This document shows, piece after piece, positions 29,977 to 37,513 of a DNA stretch of 64,000 bases. The position numbers and the translations under genes were made by a program. Source of the DNA: Allobosea sp. OK403 (lineage in GTDB: Bacteria; Pseudomonadota; Alphaproteobacteria; Rhizobiales; Beijerinckiaceae); NCBI RefSeq assembly GCF_900113835.1, contig NZ_FOQV01000004.1, positions 186,001-250,000 of the forward strand, read 5' to 3'. The notes beneath the pieces are model-generated. The model searched no databases. It had not been told where the DNA came from and worked only from the letters and a program-made list of their open reading frames with translations. The first letter of the stretch is position 1; each line of letters opens with the position of its first letter.

Positions 29977-31359
29977 ATGCTGCAGGTCGTACAGGCCTTC
30001 GACCGCGCGTCGATCACCGAGATCGCGACTGACGACGCGGCCGCACTGGAAGCCAAGCTCCAGGCGGCCGAGCGCGTCTTCCGCAACCGCGATGGCTGGC
30101 TCAAGCCCCATGAGCGGATGGCAATCCTGCGTCGCCTCGCCGGGCTGATCGCGGGCAAGCGCGACCATCTCGCTTTGCAGATCGCGCGCGAAGGCGGCAA
30201 GCCCCTGCCGGACGCGATCGTAGAGGTCACGCGCGCCATCGACGGCGTGCAGAACGCCGCCGACGAATTGCGCAACCTCAGTGGCCGCGAGATCCCGATG
30301 GGGCTGTCGCCGGCCGCAGTCGATCGCTGGGCCTTCACCACCAAGGAGCCGATCGGCATCGTCGCCGCGATCTCGGCCTTCAACCACCCGCTGAACCTGA
30401 TCGTGCATCAAGTCGCCCCCGCGATCGCCACGGGCTGTCCGGTCATCATCAAGCCGGCGGGCACGACGCCGCTGTCATGTCTCGACTTCGTCGCGCTCGT
30501 GCATGAGGCCGGTTTGCCGGAGGCCTGGTGCCAGAGCTTCGTCCCCGAGACGACCGAGCTTGCCGAAAAACTCGCGACCGATCCGCGTATCGCCTTCCTC
30601 AGCTTTATCGGTTCGGCCAAGGTCGGCTGGTATCTCCACAGCAAGCTGGCGCATGGCGCGCGCTCGGCGCTGGAGCATGGCGGCGTCGCGCCTGCGATCG
30701 TCGACAAGAGCGCCAATCTCGAAGCGATCATCGAACCGATCGTGAAGGGCGGCTACTACCATGCCGGCCAGGTCTGCGTCTCGACGCAGCGCATCTATGT
30801 GCATGATTCCATCGTCAACGACTTCACCGAGCATCTCGTCGCACGGGTGAAGAAGCTGCGCACCGGGGATCCCGTGCTGAAGGACACCGAAGTCGGCCCG
30901 CTGATCACGCCGAAGGAAGCCGACCGCGTCGCCTCCTGGATCGACGAGGCGGTGAAGGGCGGCGCCAAGCTGCTGACCGGCGGCAAGCGGCTCTCCGAGA
31001 CGACGCTGGAGCCGACCGTCCTGGTCGATCCCTCCGAGGACGCACGCATCTCGCGGGAGGAGATCTTCGGGCCGGCCGTCGCGATCTACCGCTATCGCGA
31101 TCTCGACGAGGCGATCGCCCGGGCCAATTCCCTGCCGGTCGCCTTCCAGGCCAGCATCTTCGCGCAGGACATCGACATCGCCTTGCGCGCCGCCAACCGG
31201 CTCGATGCCTCGGCCGTCATGATCAATGATCCGACGACCTTCCGCACCGACTGGATGCCCTTCGCCGGCCGCCGCGAATCCGGCTACGCCACCGGCGGCA
31301 TCCCCTTCACCATGCGCGACATGACGCAGGAGAAGATGATCCTGATGCGCCGGAGCTAG
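29977..31359 (+). CDS. Aldehyde dehydrogenase family protein
   Basis: NAD(P)-dependent aldehyde dehydrogenase, 460 residues, similar in layout to lactaldehyde or phosphonoacetaldehyde dehydrogenases. Cofactor-side motif AISAFNHPLNLIVHQVAPA with the conserved Asn, IIKPAGTTPLS, SFIGSAKVGWYL, the general-base segment ALEHGGVAPAIV, catalytic Cys in YHAGQVCVSTQRIYV, and EEIFGPAVAIYRY. The usual E-L-G-G reads E-H-G-G here. ATG at 29977 has GGGAGA at good spacing and lies 14 bases after the ThDP enzyme, so the two are an operon. Substrate unknown. Confidence 0.9.
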   Translation: MLQVVQAFDRASITEIATDDAAALEAKLQAAERVFRNRDGWLKPHERMAILRRLAGLIAGKRDHLALQIAREGGKPLPDAIVEVTRAIDGVQNAADELRNLSGREIPMGLSPAAVDRWAFTTKEPIGIVAAISAFNHPLNLIVHQVAPAIATGCPVIIKPAGTTPLSCLDFVALVHEAGLPEAWCQSFVPETTELAEKLATDPRIAFLSFIGSAKVGWYLHSKLAHGARSALEHGGVAPAIVDKSANLEAIIEPIVKGGYYHAGQVCVSTQRIYVHDSIVNDFTEHLVARVKKLRTGDPVLKDTEVGPLITPKEADRVASWIDEAVKGGAKLLTGGKRLSETTLEPTVLVDPSEDARISREEIFGPAVAIYRYRDLDEAIARANSLPVAFQASIFAQDIDIALRAANRLDASAVMINDPTTFRTDWMPFAGRRESGYATGGIPFTMRDMTQEKMILMRRS

Positions 31360-31446
31360 AGCCAAAATTATCGCATCGACTCGAACTGGGAATCGGCTTT
31401 CGGGGCAAGCTGATGCAGCCAAGGCGCGGGGAAGCCCTCTCCTGCA

Positions 31447-31472
31447 TCGAAGTCGGGTCTACCCGACTTCGA
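31447..31472 (+). terminator. 12-bp hairpin after the aldehyde dehydrogenase, possible terminator
   Basis: TCGAAGTCGGGT and its exact reverse complement flank a CT loop, followed by CATTTTGAG. The stem is strong, but the T-run is only four bases. It probably ends or attenuates the ThDP enzyme/aldehyde dehydrogenase transcript. Confidence 0.5.
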
Positions 31473-31483
31473 CATTTTGAGTG

Positions 31484-31509
31484 CTGAACTCGGGCAGGTC
31501 CGAGTTCAG
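31484..31509. repeat. Second short inverted repeat downstream of the aldehyde dehydrogenase
   Basis: CTGAACTCGG and CCGAGTTCAG form a perfect 10-bp stem with a 6-base loop, 12 bases past the first hairpin. No T-run follows. Function unknown; it may be a relic or an RNA stability element. Confidence 0.55.
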
Positions 31510-31527
31510 TGGGAGGGGCAGGGGTGA

Positions 31528-31772
31528 GCGACTGTCTCCGCGGTCGATGGGGTCTCGGCCGTGCAAGGGCGGCTCTTGGTCAATGCCACAACGCTCGAAC
31601 GCGCTTCGGCGACGCAGACCAACTACCAGGACTTCGCCTCCGGGCTGATCAGCAACGTGAAGGATGTCGACATCGCCGCCGTCGCTGCCCAGCTCTCGTC
31701 CTACAGCTGCAGGCATCCTATGTGGCATTGGCTAAGATCCAGTCGCTCAACCTGCTCGACTATCTGAAGTGA
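31528..31772 (+). pseudogene. Broken flagellin / FlgL-type C-terminal fragment
   Basis: An open stretch after a stop at 31525 reads ATVSAVDGVSAVQG, then TNYQDFASGLISNVKDVDIA and AAVAAQLSSY. The frame then shifts at about 31705, and continues two bases on as LQASYVALAKIQSLNLLDYLK to a stop at 31772. Joined, this is the C-terminal helix pair of the flagellin/hook-associated protein 3 family (DVD, then a run of hydrophobic heptads, then L-Q-A-S-Y and a terminal LLDYL). The N-terminal domain and most of the gene are missing, and there is no start codon or ribosome site. It is a decayed remnant, about 80 residues long. Flagellin versus FlgL cannot be separated by eye. Confidence 0.72.
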
Positions 31773-32043
31773 CAGACGGTCCGATTCCGGGCCGAGGCCG
31801 GGCTTGTCGCACCGCATTCCGAGCTCTCTCTGCGTTCTAAGCAGCACCGCGCCAGAGCGCTCGCTGGGCCGCAATGGAGCCAGCAACGCCAGGTCTCTCC
31901 ACTTGCTCTTCACTCTCGCTTCGGGCAGGTTTCGCAGTGTCGCTGTGGTAAGTTCCAAGCGAGAATTCAGCCAAGCCCGAGTACGGAGATTGCGTCCCCA
32001 GATCTGGAATGCCGTGGCATTTTGAGAGTTCGTAACCCGACCG
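31773..32043. other. Intergenic stretch with no recognisable gene
   Basis: 271 bases between the flagellin remnant and the IclR gene. Short open frames exist on both strands, but none has a ribosome site or family resemblance. The promoter of the IclR gene should lie near its right end, but no convincing -35/-10 pair was found. Confidence 0.5.
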
Positions 32044-32799
32044 ATGGACACGACACTTCAAAACGGCCTGATGGTTCTTGAAGCCTTGGCCAAGAGCGCT
32101 CGGCCGAGGAGCGTCGAAGATTTGGCGATGCAGACGGAATTGAACGAAAGCAACGTTCAAAGCGCACTCGAAGCCTTCGAATTTGCAGGATATCTCGCGC
32201 GCGAGCCGGCCACGGGGCGCTATGGGCTATCCTTGAAACTATGGGGATTGGGGGTCGGCCTGCTGTCCCGGCTCGACCTGAAGCGGGAGGCGCAGCGCCA
32301 CCTCTCGGAGCTCGCCTTGCGGACACGCGAAACCGTGCACCTCTCCGTCCTGACCGGAGCGGACGTGATCTATATCGACAAGATCGACAGTCCCGAGCTT
32401 CTCCACGCCAGTTCGGAGGTCGGCGGCAAGGCCCCGGCCCATGCGGTTGCCATCGGGAAGGCGATTCTGGCGTTTCAGCCCTCGCACATCATCGAAGCGA
32501 TCGGGCGGAATCTCGCCGTCTTCACGCCGAAGACCGTCAACAGCCTCGAGGCTCTCCGGCACGAACTCTCGGCGATCCGTTTGCAGGGCTATGCCGTCAA
32601 TCTCGGGGAATGGCGTGGCGCCGTCTATGGGCTGGCGGCACCGATCAGGCGCGCCGACGGCGTGGTCGAGGCGGCCATCGGGATCTCGGGGCCGTCGACC
32701 CGCCTGACCTCGGACATGATTGCTTTGGTTGCCGAGCAAGTCGTCGAGGCCGCGGACGACATATCGCGGGGGCTCGGCTATCGCGGAGGCCGGGGATAA
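32044..32799 (+). CDS. IclR-family transcriptional regulator
   Basis: Regulator of 251 residues with an N-terminal winged helix (NGLMVLEALAKSARPRSVEDLAMQTELNESNVQSALEAFEFAGYL) and a C-terminal GAF-like effector domain with the IclR signature VHLSVLTGADVIYIDKID, HAVAIGKAILAF and YAVNLGEWRGAVYGLAAPI. It binds small organic acids or aromatics in known relatives; the ligand here is unknown. It stands alone: no catabolic operon is adjacent, only a flagellin remnant upstream and a membrane hydrolase downstream. Ribosome site weak. Confidence 0.88.
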   Translation: MDTTLQNGLMVLEALAKSARPRSVEDLAMQTELNESNVQSALEAFEFAGYLAREPATGRYGLSLKLWGLGVGLLSRLDLKREAQRHLSELALRTRETVHLSVLTGADVIYIDKIDSPELLHASSEVGGKAPAHAVAIGKAILAFQPSHIIEAIGRNLAVFTPKTVNSLEALRHELSAIRLQGYAVNLGEWRGAVYGLAAPIRRADGVVEAAIGISGPSTRLTSDMIALVAEQVVEAADDISRGLGYRGGRG

Positions 32800-32997
32800 C
32801 CGCCGTCCATCTCCGATAGCCCCCGTCAGCGCCCTGTTTTTGACGCCTCCTCACGACCAGAACTGCGTTTCCAGATCACCTCGCCTGGGCCACCCACATG
32901 CGTTTACCCGCTTGACGGGGGCTTGCTGGTGCAAGCACAGGCTATCCAGTAACAAAAAATTGGGACGGAAAACGCATTGGAGACGGGGCAACCGGGG

Positions 32998-34227
32998 ATG
33001 ATGGACGCGAAGATCTTCAGGCGCCGAGTCTATCACATTGGCGGGTACGACCATGCGCGCCCGGAGATTGTACATGGTCGGTTCGTCAGGGAGCTGCGGC
33101 GCTTCGAACGCGTCTGGGCGGCCGCCGCCACGCATTCGGAACCAGCCATCGGCGAGGATATGGCGACCTGGCAGGTGCAGACGAGCGGTGCCGATTGGCG
33201 GGTCGAGACGGAATTCTGCCTGGTCCGCTGGGATGACGTGATCGCGACGACCGGCGCCGCACCGATGTGGCGACGCCTTCCCGGCGGGCTGTTGTCCTTC
33301 TTCGATTTCATCCTGGCTGGAGCCTTCTGGGGATATCTGCGCGCCAGCTGGCGCTACGCGATGTTCTTTCTCTATCCCTTCCTGATCCTGGCGGTCTTGA
33401 CCTTGCTCGCTTTGGCTGGAGGGCTGGCGCTGGCGCGCTCGACCGGCTCCAGCACGATCGGAATCGGGGTCGGCATCGGCGTTTTCCTGCTGCTGTTTCA
33501 AGCAGCGCAGCGCTGGCTCTATCTCGGGCTGCTCCTCGACGACTGGATTTTCTCACGCCGCTACATCCGTCGCGGCGATGCCGTTCTTGACCAGCGCTTG
33601 CAACGCGTGGCGGCCGACATCGTCAAGGCGGCGCGAGGTGACGCAGTCGATGAAATCCTCGTCGTCGGGCATAGCCTCGGAGCCGTGCTCGCCATCGACC
33701 TGATCGATCGCGCCGTCACGGCAGGATTGACGCGGCAAGGCAGCGGCCCCCGCATCGTGTTCCTCTCCGCCGGCTCCTCGACGCTCAAGATCGGGCTGCA
33801 TCGAGGGGCAAGCCGGCTTCGCGCCGCCATCGCGCGCGTGAGCGCCGTCCCCGCCCTGTTCTGGGTCGATTACCAGGCGCGCTCCGACGTCATGAACTTC
33901 TATCGCAGCGACCCCCTGCCGTTGATGGGCCTCGCCAAGACGGACTCGCCGCTCATTCGCAGCGTCAGCATCAGGCGCATGCTCGATCCGGCACGCTACC
34001 CCCGCATTCGCCGGAACTGGTACCGGATGCATTGCCAGTTCGTCAGGGGTAACGACCGGCGCGCGCCCTACGACTATTTCATGTTCACCTGCGGACCGCT
34101 CGATGCGGAACGGCAAGCCAGATCGAAGGAAGGCGCCATGCACGCATTCGATGCCGAGGGCAGAGTTCTCGACCCAACCCTCTCGAACGAGACAGGCACA
34201 CATCCGACAGAGGCCGCAAAGCCATGA
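32998..34227 (+). CDS. Membrane-anchored alpha/beta-hydrolase-like protein
   Basis: About 409 residues. N-terminal soluble part (HIGGYDHARPEIVHGRFVRE), then two or three membrane segments (about residues 115-175, including YAMFFLYPFLILAVLTLLAL and GIGVGIGVFLLLFQAA), and a C-terminal domain with the nucleophile elbow VVGHSLGAVLAIDLID (G-H-S-L-G). The remaining catalytic residues cannot be assigned by eye. I take the ATG at 32998; an upstream TTG at 32977 is possible. The stop overlaps the next gene by ATGA, so it is coupled to the methyltransferase-like protein. Lipid or peptidoglycan-related ester hydrolysis is a guess. Confidence 0.78.
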   Translation: MMDAKIFRRRVYHIGGYDHARPEIVHGRFVRELRRFERVWAAAATHSEPAIGEDMATWQVQTSGADWRVETEFCLVRWDDVIATTGAAPMWRRLPGGLLSFFDFILAGAFWGYLRASWRYAMFFLYPFLILAVLTLLALAGGLALARSTGSSTIGIGVGIGVFLLLFQAAQRWLYLGLLLDDWIFSRRYIRRGDAVLDQRLQRVAADIVKAARGDAVDEILVVGHSLGAVLAIDLIDRAVTAGLTRQGSGPRIVFLSAGSSTLKIGLHRGASRLRAAIARVSAVPALFWVDYQARSDVMNFYRSDPLPLMGLAKTDSPLIRSVSIRRMLDPARYPRIRRNWYRMHCQFVRGNDRRAPYDYFMFTCGPLDAERQARSKEGAMHAFDAEGRVLDPTLSNETGTHPTEAAKP

Positions 34228-34808
34228 CCCCGACCATCGCGAAGGCGATCTACGTCCTGCTTGCCGTCGGCTGGTATGTCATCCGGATTCCGCATGAACG
34301 GCGCTCGCGGCGCACGCCGATTTCCCGCAGCGCGCGTGGCGCGCGCGAGATCGCGTTGCTGACGATCTCCTTCACCGGGCTCGGGCTCCTGCCCTTCATC
34401 TATGTCGCAACCGGGTTTCCGCGCTTTGCGAATTATCAGTTCCAGCCGCTGCTGGCCTGGATCGGTGCCGCGATCGCGATTGCGTCCCTGGTCCTGTTCC
34501 ATCTCACGCACCGCGCACTCGGCCGCAACTGGTCGGTGTCGCTGGATCTGCGCGAGAGCCATCGCCTCGTGACCGAAGGCGTGTACCGCTATGTCCGGCA
34601 TCCCATGTATTCGGCCTTCTGGCTCTGGGCGATCGCACAAGCTTTGCTGCTGCCTAACCTTATCGCCGGCCTGTCGGGCCTGGTCGGTTTCGGCATTTTG
34701 TATTCCTTTCGCGTTGCACAAGAGGAACGCCTGATGCTCGACGCCTTCGGAGCGGAATACGCTGACTACATGGCGCGCACGGGCCGCGTCGTGCCGAGAA
34801 TCAGCTAG
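34224..34808 (+). CDS. Isoprenylcysteine carboxyl methyltransferase (ICMT)-like membrane protein
   Basis: Integral membrane protein of 194 residues with four or five helices and the ICMT/PEMT signature LVTEGVYRYVRHPMYSAFWLWAI plus RVAQEERLMLDAFGAEYADYM near the C-terminus, which bind S-adenosylmethionine in this family. Bacterial relatives methylate lipids or unknown substrates. Its ATG overlaps the stop of the upstream membrane hydrolase (ATGA), so they probably act together. A function in modifying a membrane lipid or isoprenoid is an inference. Confidence 0.86.
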   Translation: MTPTIAKAIYVLLAVGWYVIRIPHERRSRRTPISRSARGAREIALLTISFTGLGLLPFIYVATGFPRFANYQFQPLLAWIGAAIAIASLVLFHLTHRALGRNWSVSLDLRESHRLVTEGVYRYVRHPMYSAFWLWAIAQALLLPNLIAGLSGLVGFGILYSFRVAQEERLMLDAFGAEYADYMARTGRVVPRIS

Positions 34809-35073
34809 GGAACATAACCGCTCTCACCACGTTTTGAGGCGTATGCAGCCATCGCTGCAGGGTAGCCTGTTAAGCCTCATCGGAAACCATAAATCAGAGC
34901 ACTTTAGTCTCATACGGCTTAGGTGATTGAAAACGCACGCGATATCTGGAATACTCTGCCCTGTGCCTCACGACCGTTGTTCGGCACGGGAAATGGGCAT
35001 GGTGTTGCGCATCCGCACTAGTAGTCGAACTTCTATCATCCATAGTTAGACTGTTCTCAACGAGGGCGAACCA

Positions 35074-35199
35074 ATGAAAAAGCTTCTGGTGTTGACCGTG
35101 TCTGTTGCGCTGATGGGCGTCGGAGGATGTGCAACCATAGGCAAGGGCAAAGGCAAAGCCCCCCCGCCATCTTCTGCACCGATCGTGACGAAGGGCTAG
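35074..35199 (+). CDS. Small lipoprotein, 41 residues
   Basis: ATG at 35074 with GAGGG upstream encodes MKKLLVLTVSVALMGVGGC followed by ATIGKGKGKAPPPSSAP and an IVTKG end. The signal peptide and lipobox (V-G-G-C) predict a lipid-anchored mature peptide of only about 23 residues, rich in Gly, Lys and Pro. It has no recognised domain. The gene is monocistronic: it is directly followed by a strong terminator. Too short for routine gene calling, but ribosome site, signal peptide and terminator all agree. Entericidin-like size, though no sequence similarity is claimed. Confidence 0.8.
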   Translation: MKKLLVLTVSVALMGVGGCATIGKGKGKAPPPSSAPIVTKG

Positions 35200-35211
35200 T
35201 TCCAGCTCAAT

Positions 35212-35242
35212 AGAAAACGGCCGGTCCGGCCGGCCGTTTTCT
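35212..35242 (+). terminator. Strong intrinsic terminator after the small lipoprotein
   Basis: AGAAAACGGCCGG and its exact reverse complement form a 13-bp stem with a five-base loop (TCCGG), and the right arm ends in GTTTTCT. A-run on one side and T-run on the other make it potentially bidirectional. It lies 12 bases after the lipoprotein stop. Confidence 0.9.
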
Positions 35243-35336
35243 TACTCTGGATTTGAGATGACCCCGGTCATTCGATGATACGGCGACAGCGATCGCTGTG
35301 CCGATATACGTTCCTCGCGAAAGCAGGAGTTATGCG

Positions 35337-36032
35337 GTGTGGCTTGATCTGACCCGACAAACGCGTGCTTGGGCCTCTATAGCCTGTGTTGCGGGTATGT
35401 TCTGCGGCCTCGGGCCGCTCCCGACCCAGGCGCAGGATCGCTACGCGCCTCCCGACGACAATCAGATGACCGCCACGCAGGACGCCCCGGCCGTCAGCGG
35501 GACCCGGCATCGCGTCTCGCGACGGGAAGCGAGCCAGCGGACCGACCAATATTACGTGGAATTTCGGTCGCGCTACGCTCTCAGCTATGGCCACACCTTT
35601 CTCGTCTATGGCCGGCTGAACGCCAAAGGCCAGATCGGCCAGGTCACGGCCGATCAGGTCGCCGGGCTACACCCGGCGGGCGAAGGGCCGCAGCTTTGGT
35701 CAGTCGGACATGTTTTGCCGGTCCCGTCTGAAACCGGCCCCAGCGACGGCGACATGGAAGACGAATACATCTCGGCGCGCTTCAGGGTTCCCCTGAATGA
35801 GGCTCAGTATCGTCGCGTCGCGGCCTATATCAGGAACAAGCAAAAGACCTCCCCGGCCTGGCATGCGGTGTTTTATAACTGCAACAGATGGGTCGGCGAA
35901 GTCGCGACCTTCATGGGATTGCAAGCGCCCAACAACACCCTGCTCTATCCGGCCGACTACATCGCCAGCTTGCGGTCTCTCAACAGCAGCAAGGTTACGG
36001 ACTCGGCCTATTCGGCCCACCGCGTTCAATAA
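35337..36032 (+). CDS. Secreted hypothetical protein with permuted-papain-like His/Cys pattern
   Basis: GTG at 35337 has AGGAG seven bases ahead and gives a clean signal peptide (WLDLTRQTRAWASIACVAG, ending near TQAQ). The longer frame from 35298 lacks this. Mature protein about 198 residues. Two motifs stand out: YALSYGHTFLVYGRL (His near 86) and AVFYNCNRWVGEVATFMGL (Cys near 182). In circularly permuted NlpC/P60-type enzymes (LRAT, YiiX) the His comes before an N-C motif, as here, so a periplasmic hydrolase or acyltransferase is possible. No family name is certain. It is flanked by a lipoprotein and an L,D-transpeptidase. Confidence 0.72.
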   Translation: MWLDLTRQTRAWASIACVAGMFCGLGPLPTQAQDRYAPPDDNQMTATQDAPAVSGTRHRVSRREASQRTDQYYVEFRSRYALSYGHTFLVYGRLNAKGQIGQVTADQVAGLHPAGEGPQLWSVGHVLPVPSETGPSDGDMEDEYISARFRVPLNEAQYRRVAAYIRNKQKTSPAWHAVFYNCNRWVGEVATFMGLQAPNNTLLYPADYIASLRSLNSSKVTDSAYSAHRVQ

Positions 36033-36053
36033 GCGAGACGCTTCCGGTCTTCG

Positions 36054-36078
36054 CGCGCTGCCATGTCATGGCAGCGCG
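36054..36078. terminator. Short perfect palindrome between convergent genes
   Basis: CGCGCTGCCATG and CATGGCAGCGCG flank a single T. It lies just after the secreted-protein gene and before the repeat and the end of the transpeptidase gene. It could terminate transcription from the left; there is no T-run. Confidence 0.4.
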
Positions 36079-36086
36079 TAAGCTCG

Positions 36087-36166
36087 TCTAGAGCAACGAT
36101 CCAGCGCTTCGTTTTAACGCGTTTTCTTCACGCGAACCGGCGTCCAAATCGCTCGAAAACGCTCTG
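36087..36166. repeat. Rhizobiales-type intergenic repeat (GCGTTTTCTTCACGCGAACCGG)-like, copy 1
   Basis: Contains AACGCGTTTTCTTCACGCG followed by AACCGGCGTCC and CGCTCGAAAACGCTCT. A second copy in reverse orientation lies at 57311-57379. Similar elements are frequent between genes in Rhizobiales genomes. Confidence 0.8.
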
Positions 36167-36170
36167 GCGA

Positions 36171-36665
36171 TCAGCGCAGGACCAGGACCGGGGTTCCGAC
36201 TGAGACGCGTTCGAACAGATCAACGATGTCGTCGTTGAACATCCGAAAGCAGCCATAGGACGCAAAGGTGCCGATCGAATCCGGCCGATTGGTGCCATGG
36301 ATCGCATATTGTCCGCCACCAGACAGCGTCAGCGCACGTGCGCCCATCGGGTTACGCGGCGAGCCCCCCGGGATGACGTCGGGAAGCTTTGGGTTGTCGC
36401 GCTTGATCTCGTCGGGCGGCGACCAGGCGGGCTCGACATGCTTGCCCTCGACCAGCACCTCACCAAGCCATTGCTTGGAGGCCTTCCCGACCGCAACCTG
36501 GTAGCGGATGGCCGTGCCATCGCCCTGCACCAAGTATAAACGCCGTTCCTTGGTCTTGATGACGATCGCGCCCGGTGCCGCCTCGCCCTTATAGGCAACG
36601 ATCTCACGTGCGCCGGCCGGCATGGCAACCGCCAAGGCGAGCAATACGATACCTGTCCGCAGCAT
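36171..36665 (-). CDS. L,D-transpeptidase (YkuD domain)
   Basis: Periplasmic peptidoglycan cross-linking enzyme, about 164 residues. Signal peptide LRTGIVLLALAVAMPAGARE, then the YkuD domain (IVIKTKERRLYLVQGDG at the start) with the catalytic block AIHGTNRPDSIG and FASYGCFRMFNDDIVDLFE, where His and the Cys of S-Y-G-C-F-R-M are the expected active site. The usual S-H-G-C reads S-Y-G-C. The start is uncertain: ATG at 36665 or 36707; the former fits the signal peptide better. Convergent with the secreted protein gene. Confidence 0.9.
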   Translation of the reverse strand: MLRTGIVLLALAVAMPAGAREIVAYKGEAAPGAIVIKTKERRLYLVQGDGTAIRYQVAVGKASKQWLGEVLVEGKHVEPAWSPPDEIKRDNPKLPDVIPGGSPRNPMGARALTLSGGGQYAIHGTNRPDSIGTFASYGCFRMFNDDIVDLFERVSVGTPVLVLR

Positions 36666-37185
36666 CACTTGTGAACCCCAGCCATTGTCGAGCAGCGAAA
36701 TTACCATAACTCAGTAAGCCATGGATACCTAACCGGAAATTGGCCGCCCAAGACGCTGGCAGCGCCAAGGCGCCCACCCCTGAATCGCCCATCGGGAGCC
36801 GCGGCACGCGCGAACATTCCGGGTTGGAATAGCCGAGATCCCAGGACTTTGGAGCACCGGCTGCCCAGGTACGGTTCCTCGCAAAGACGCAGGCTCGGTC
36901 TGGGCTACGAGGACCTGTCGGACTCGCCGCCTATACCATCGTATATTTCACGACCCCATGGTCCGATTGACCGGAGATGCCGCGGCGAGCACAGAGGGCA
37001 TGTCTTCACCGCGCTCGCGGTTCGAAGAGACTTAACAACAACCGGTCCAGACCTTCACCAGGATGAAGACCCAAGCGATCGATCGCCATGGCTCCCGGCC
37101 GTGGGCGAGAGGTCATGCCGTCAGCATGGATCGTGCCCGATGCTGGCCTGCAGGCAGGGCAGCAGGCGATCCGAGGAGGTGAACC
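36666..37185. other. 520-base gap with no convincing gene
   Basis: Between the transpeptidase start and the small ORF at 37186. Long open frames pass through, but they have unusual composition and no ribosome site. The region must carry the transpeptidase promoter (minus) and probably the promoter for the small ORF (plus); I could not define either. Confidence 0.5.
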
Positions 37186-37428
37186 ATGAGCAACGTCATT
37201 CTCTTCCGCAGCCAGGCGGCTCTTTCCAACCAGGGTCGAGCCGACGGCATCGGCTTCAGCAAGAACCCCTGCGTGGTCGTTCGCCTGCATCCCGCACGGC
37301 GTCCGACACCGGTCGCGATATGGCGTCTCAACACAGCCGGTCGCTTGGAATGCCGCTGGTCCAGCCAGGAGAGCGGTTCCCTCGAAGCAGCCCGACATAG
37401 CGACGACTGGAACGGCCGGGCGGCTTGA
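37186..37428 (+). CDS. Small hypothetical protein, 80 residues
   Basis: ATG at 37186 preceded by an excellent ribosome site (GAGGAGGTGAACC). The product starts MSNVILFRSQAALSNQ, contains FSKNPCVVVRLHPARRP and VAIWRLNTAGRLECRW and ends DDWNGRAA. No signal peptide, membrane segment or known domain was recognised. It lies 85 bases before the ABC permease gene, so a shared transcript is possible. Overlapping open frames on both strands lack ribosome sites and are considered spurious. Confidence 0.7.
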   Translation: MSNVILFRSQAALSNQGRADGIGFSKNPCVVVRLHPARRPTPVAIWRLNTAGRLECRWSSQESGSLEAARHSDDWNGRAA

Positions 37429-37513
37429 GCCGCCTGATCGAGCCGAGCGCCCTTTGCATGCGAAATCGCGGCGGCAAAATCCCCCGCCCGGCAACAGAAG
37501 CCCGAGGTGACCC

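Noticed and set aside
36849..37400. 183-codon plus-strand frame in the gap after the transpeptidase
   Set aside because: Overlaps the small ORF with the strong ribosome site, lacks a ribosome site itself and has a low-complexity basic composition.
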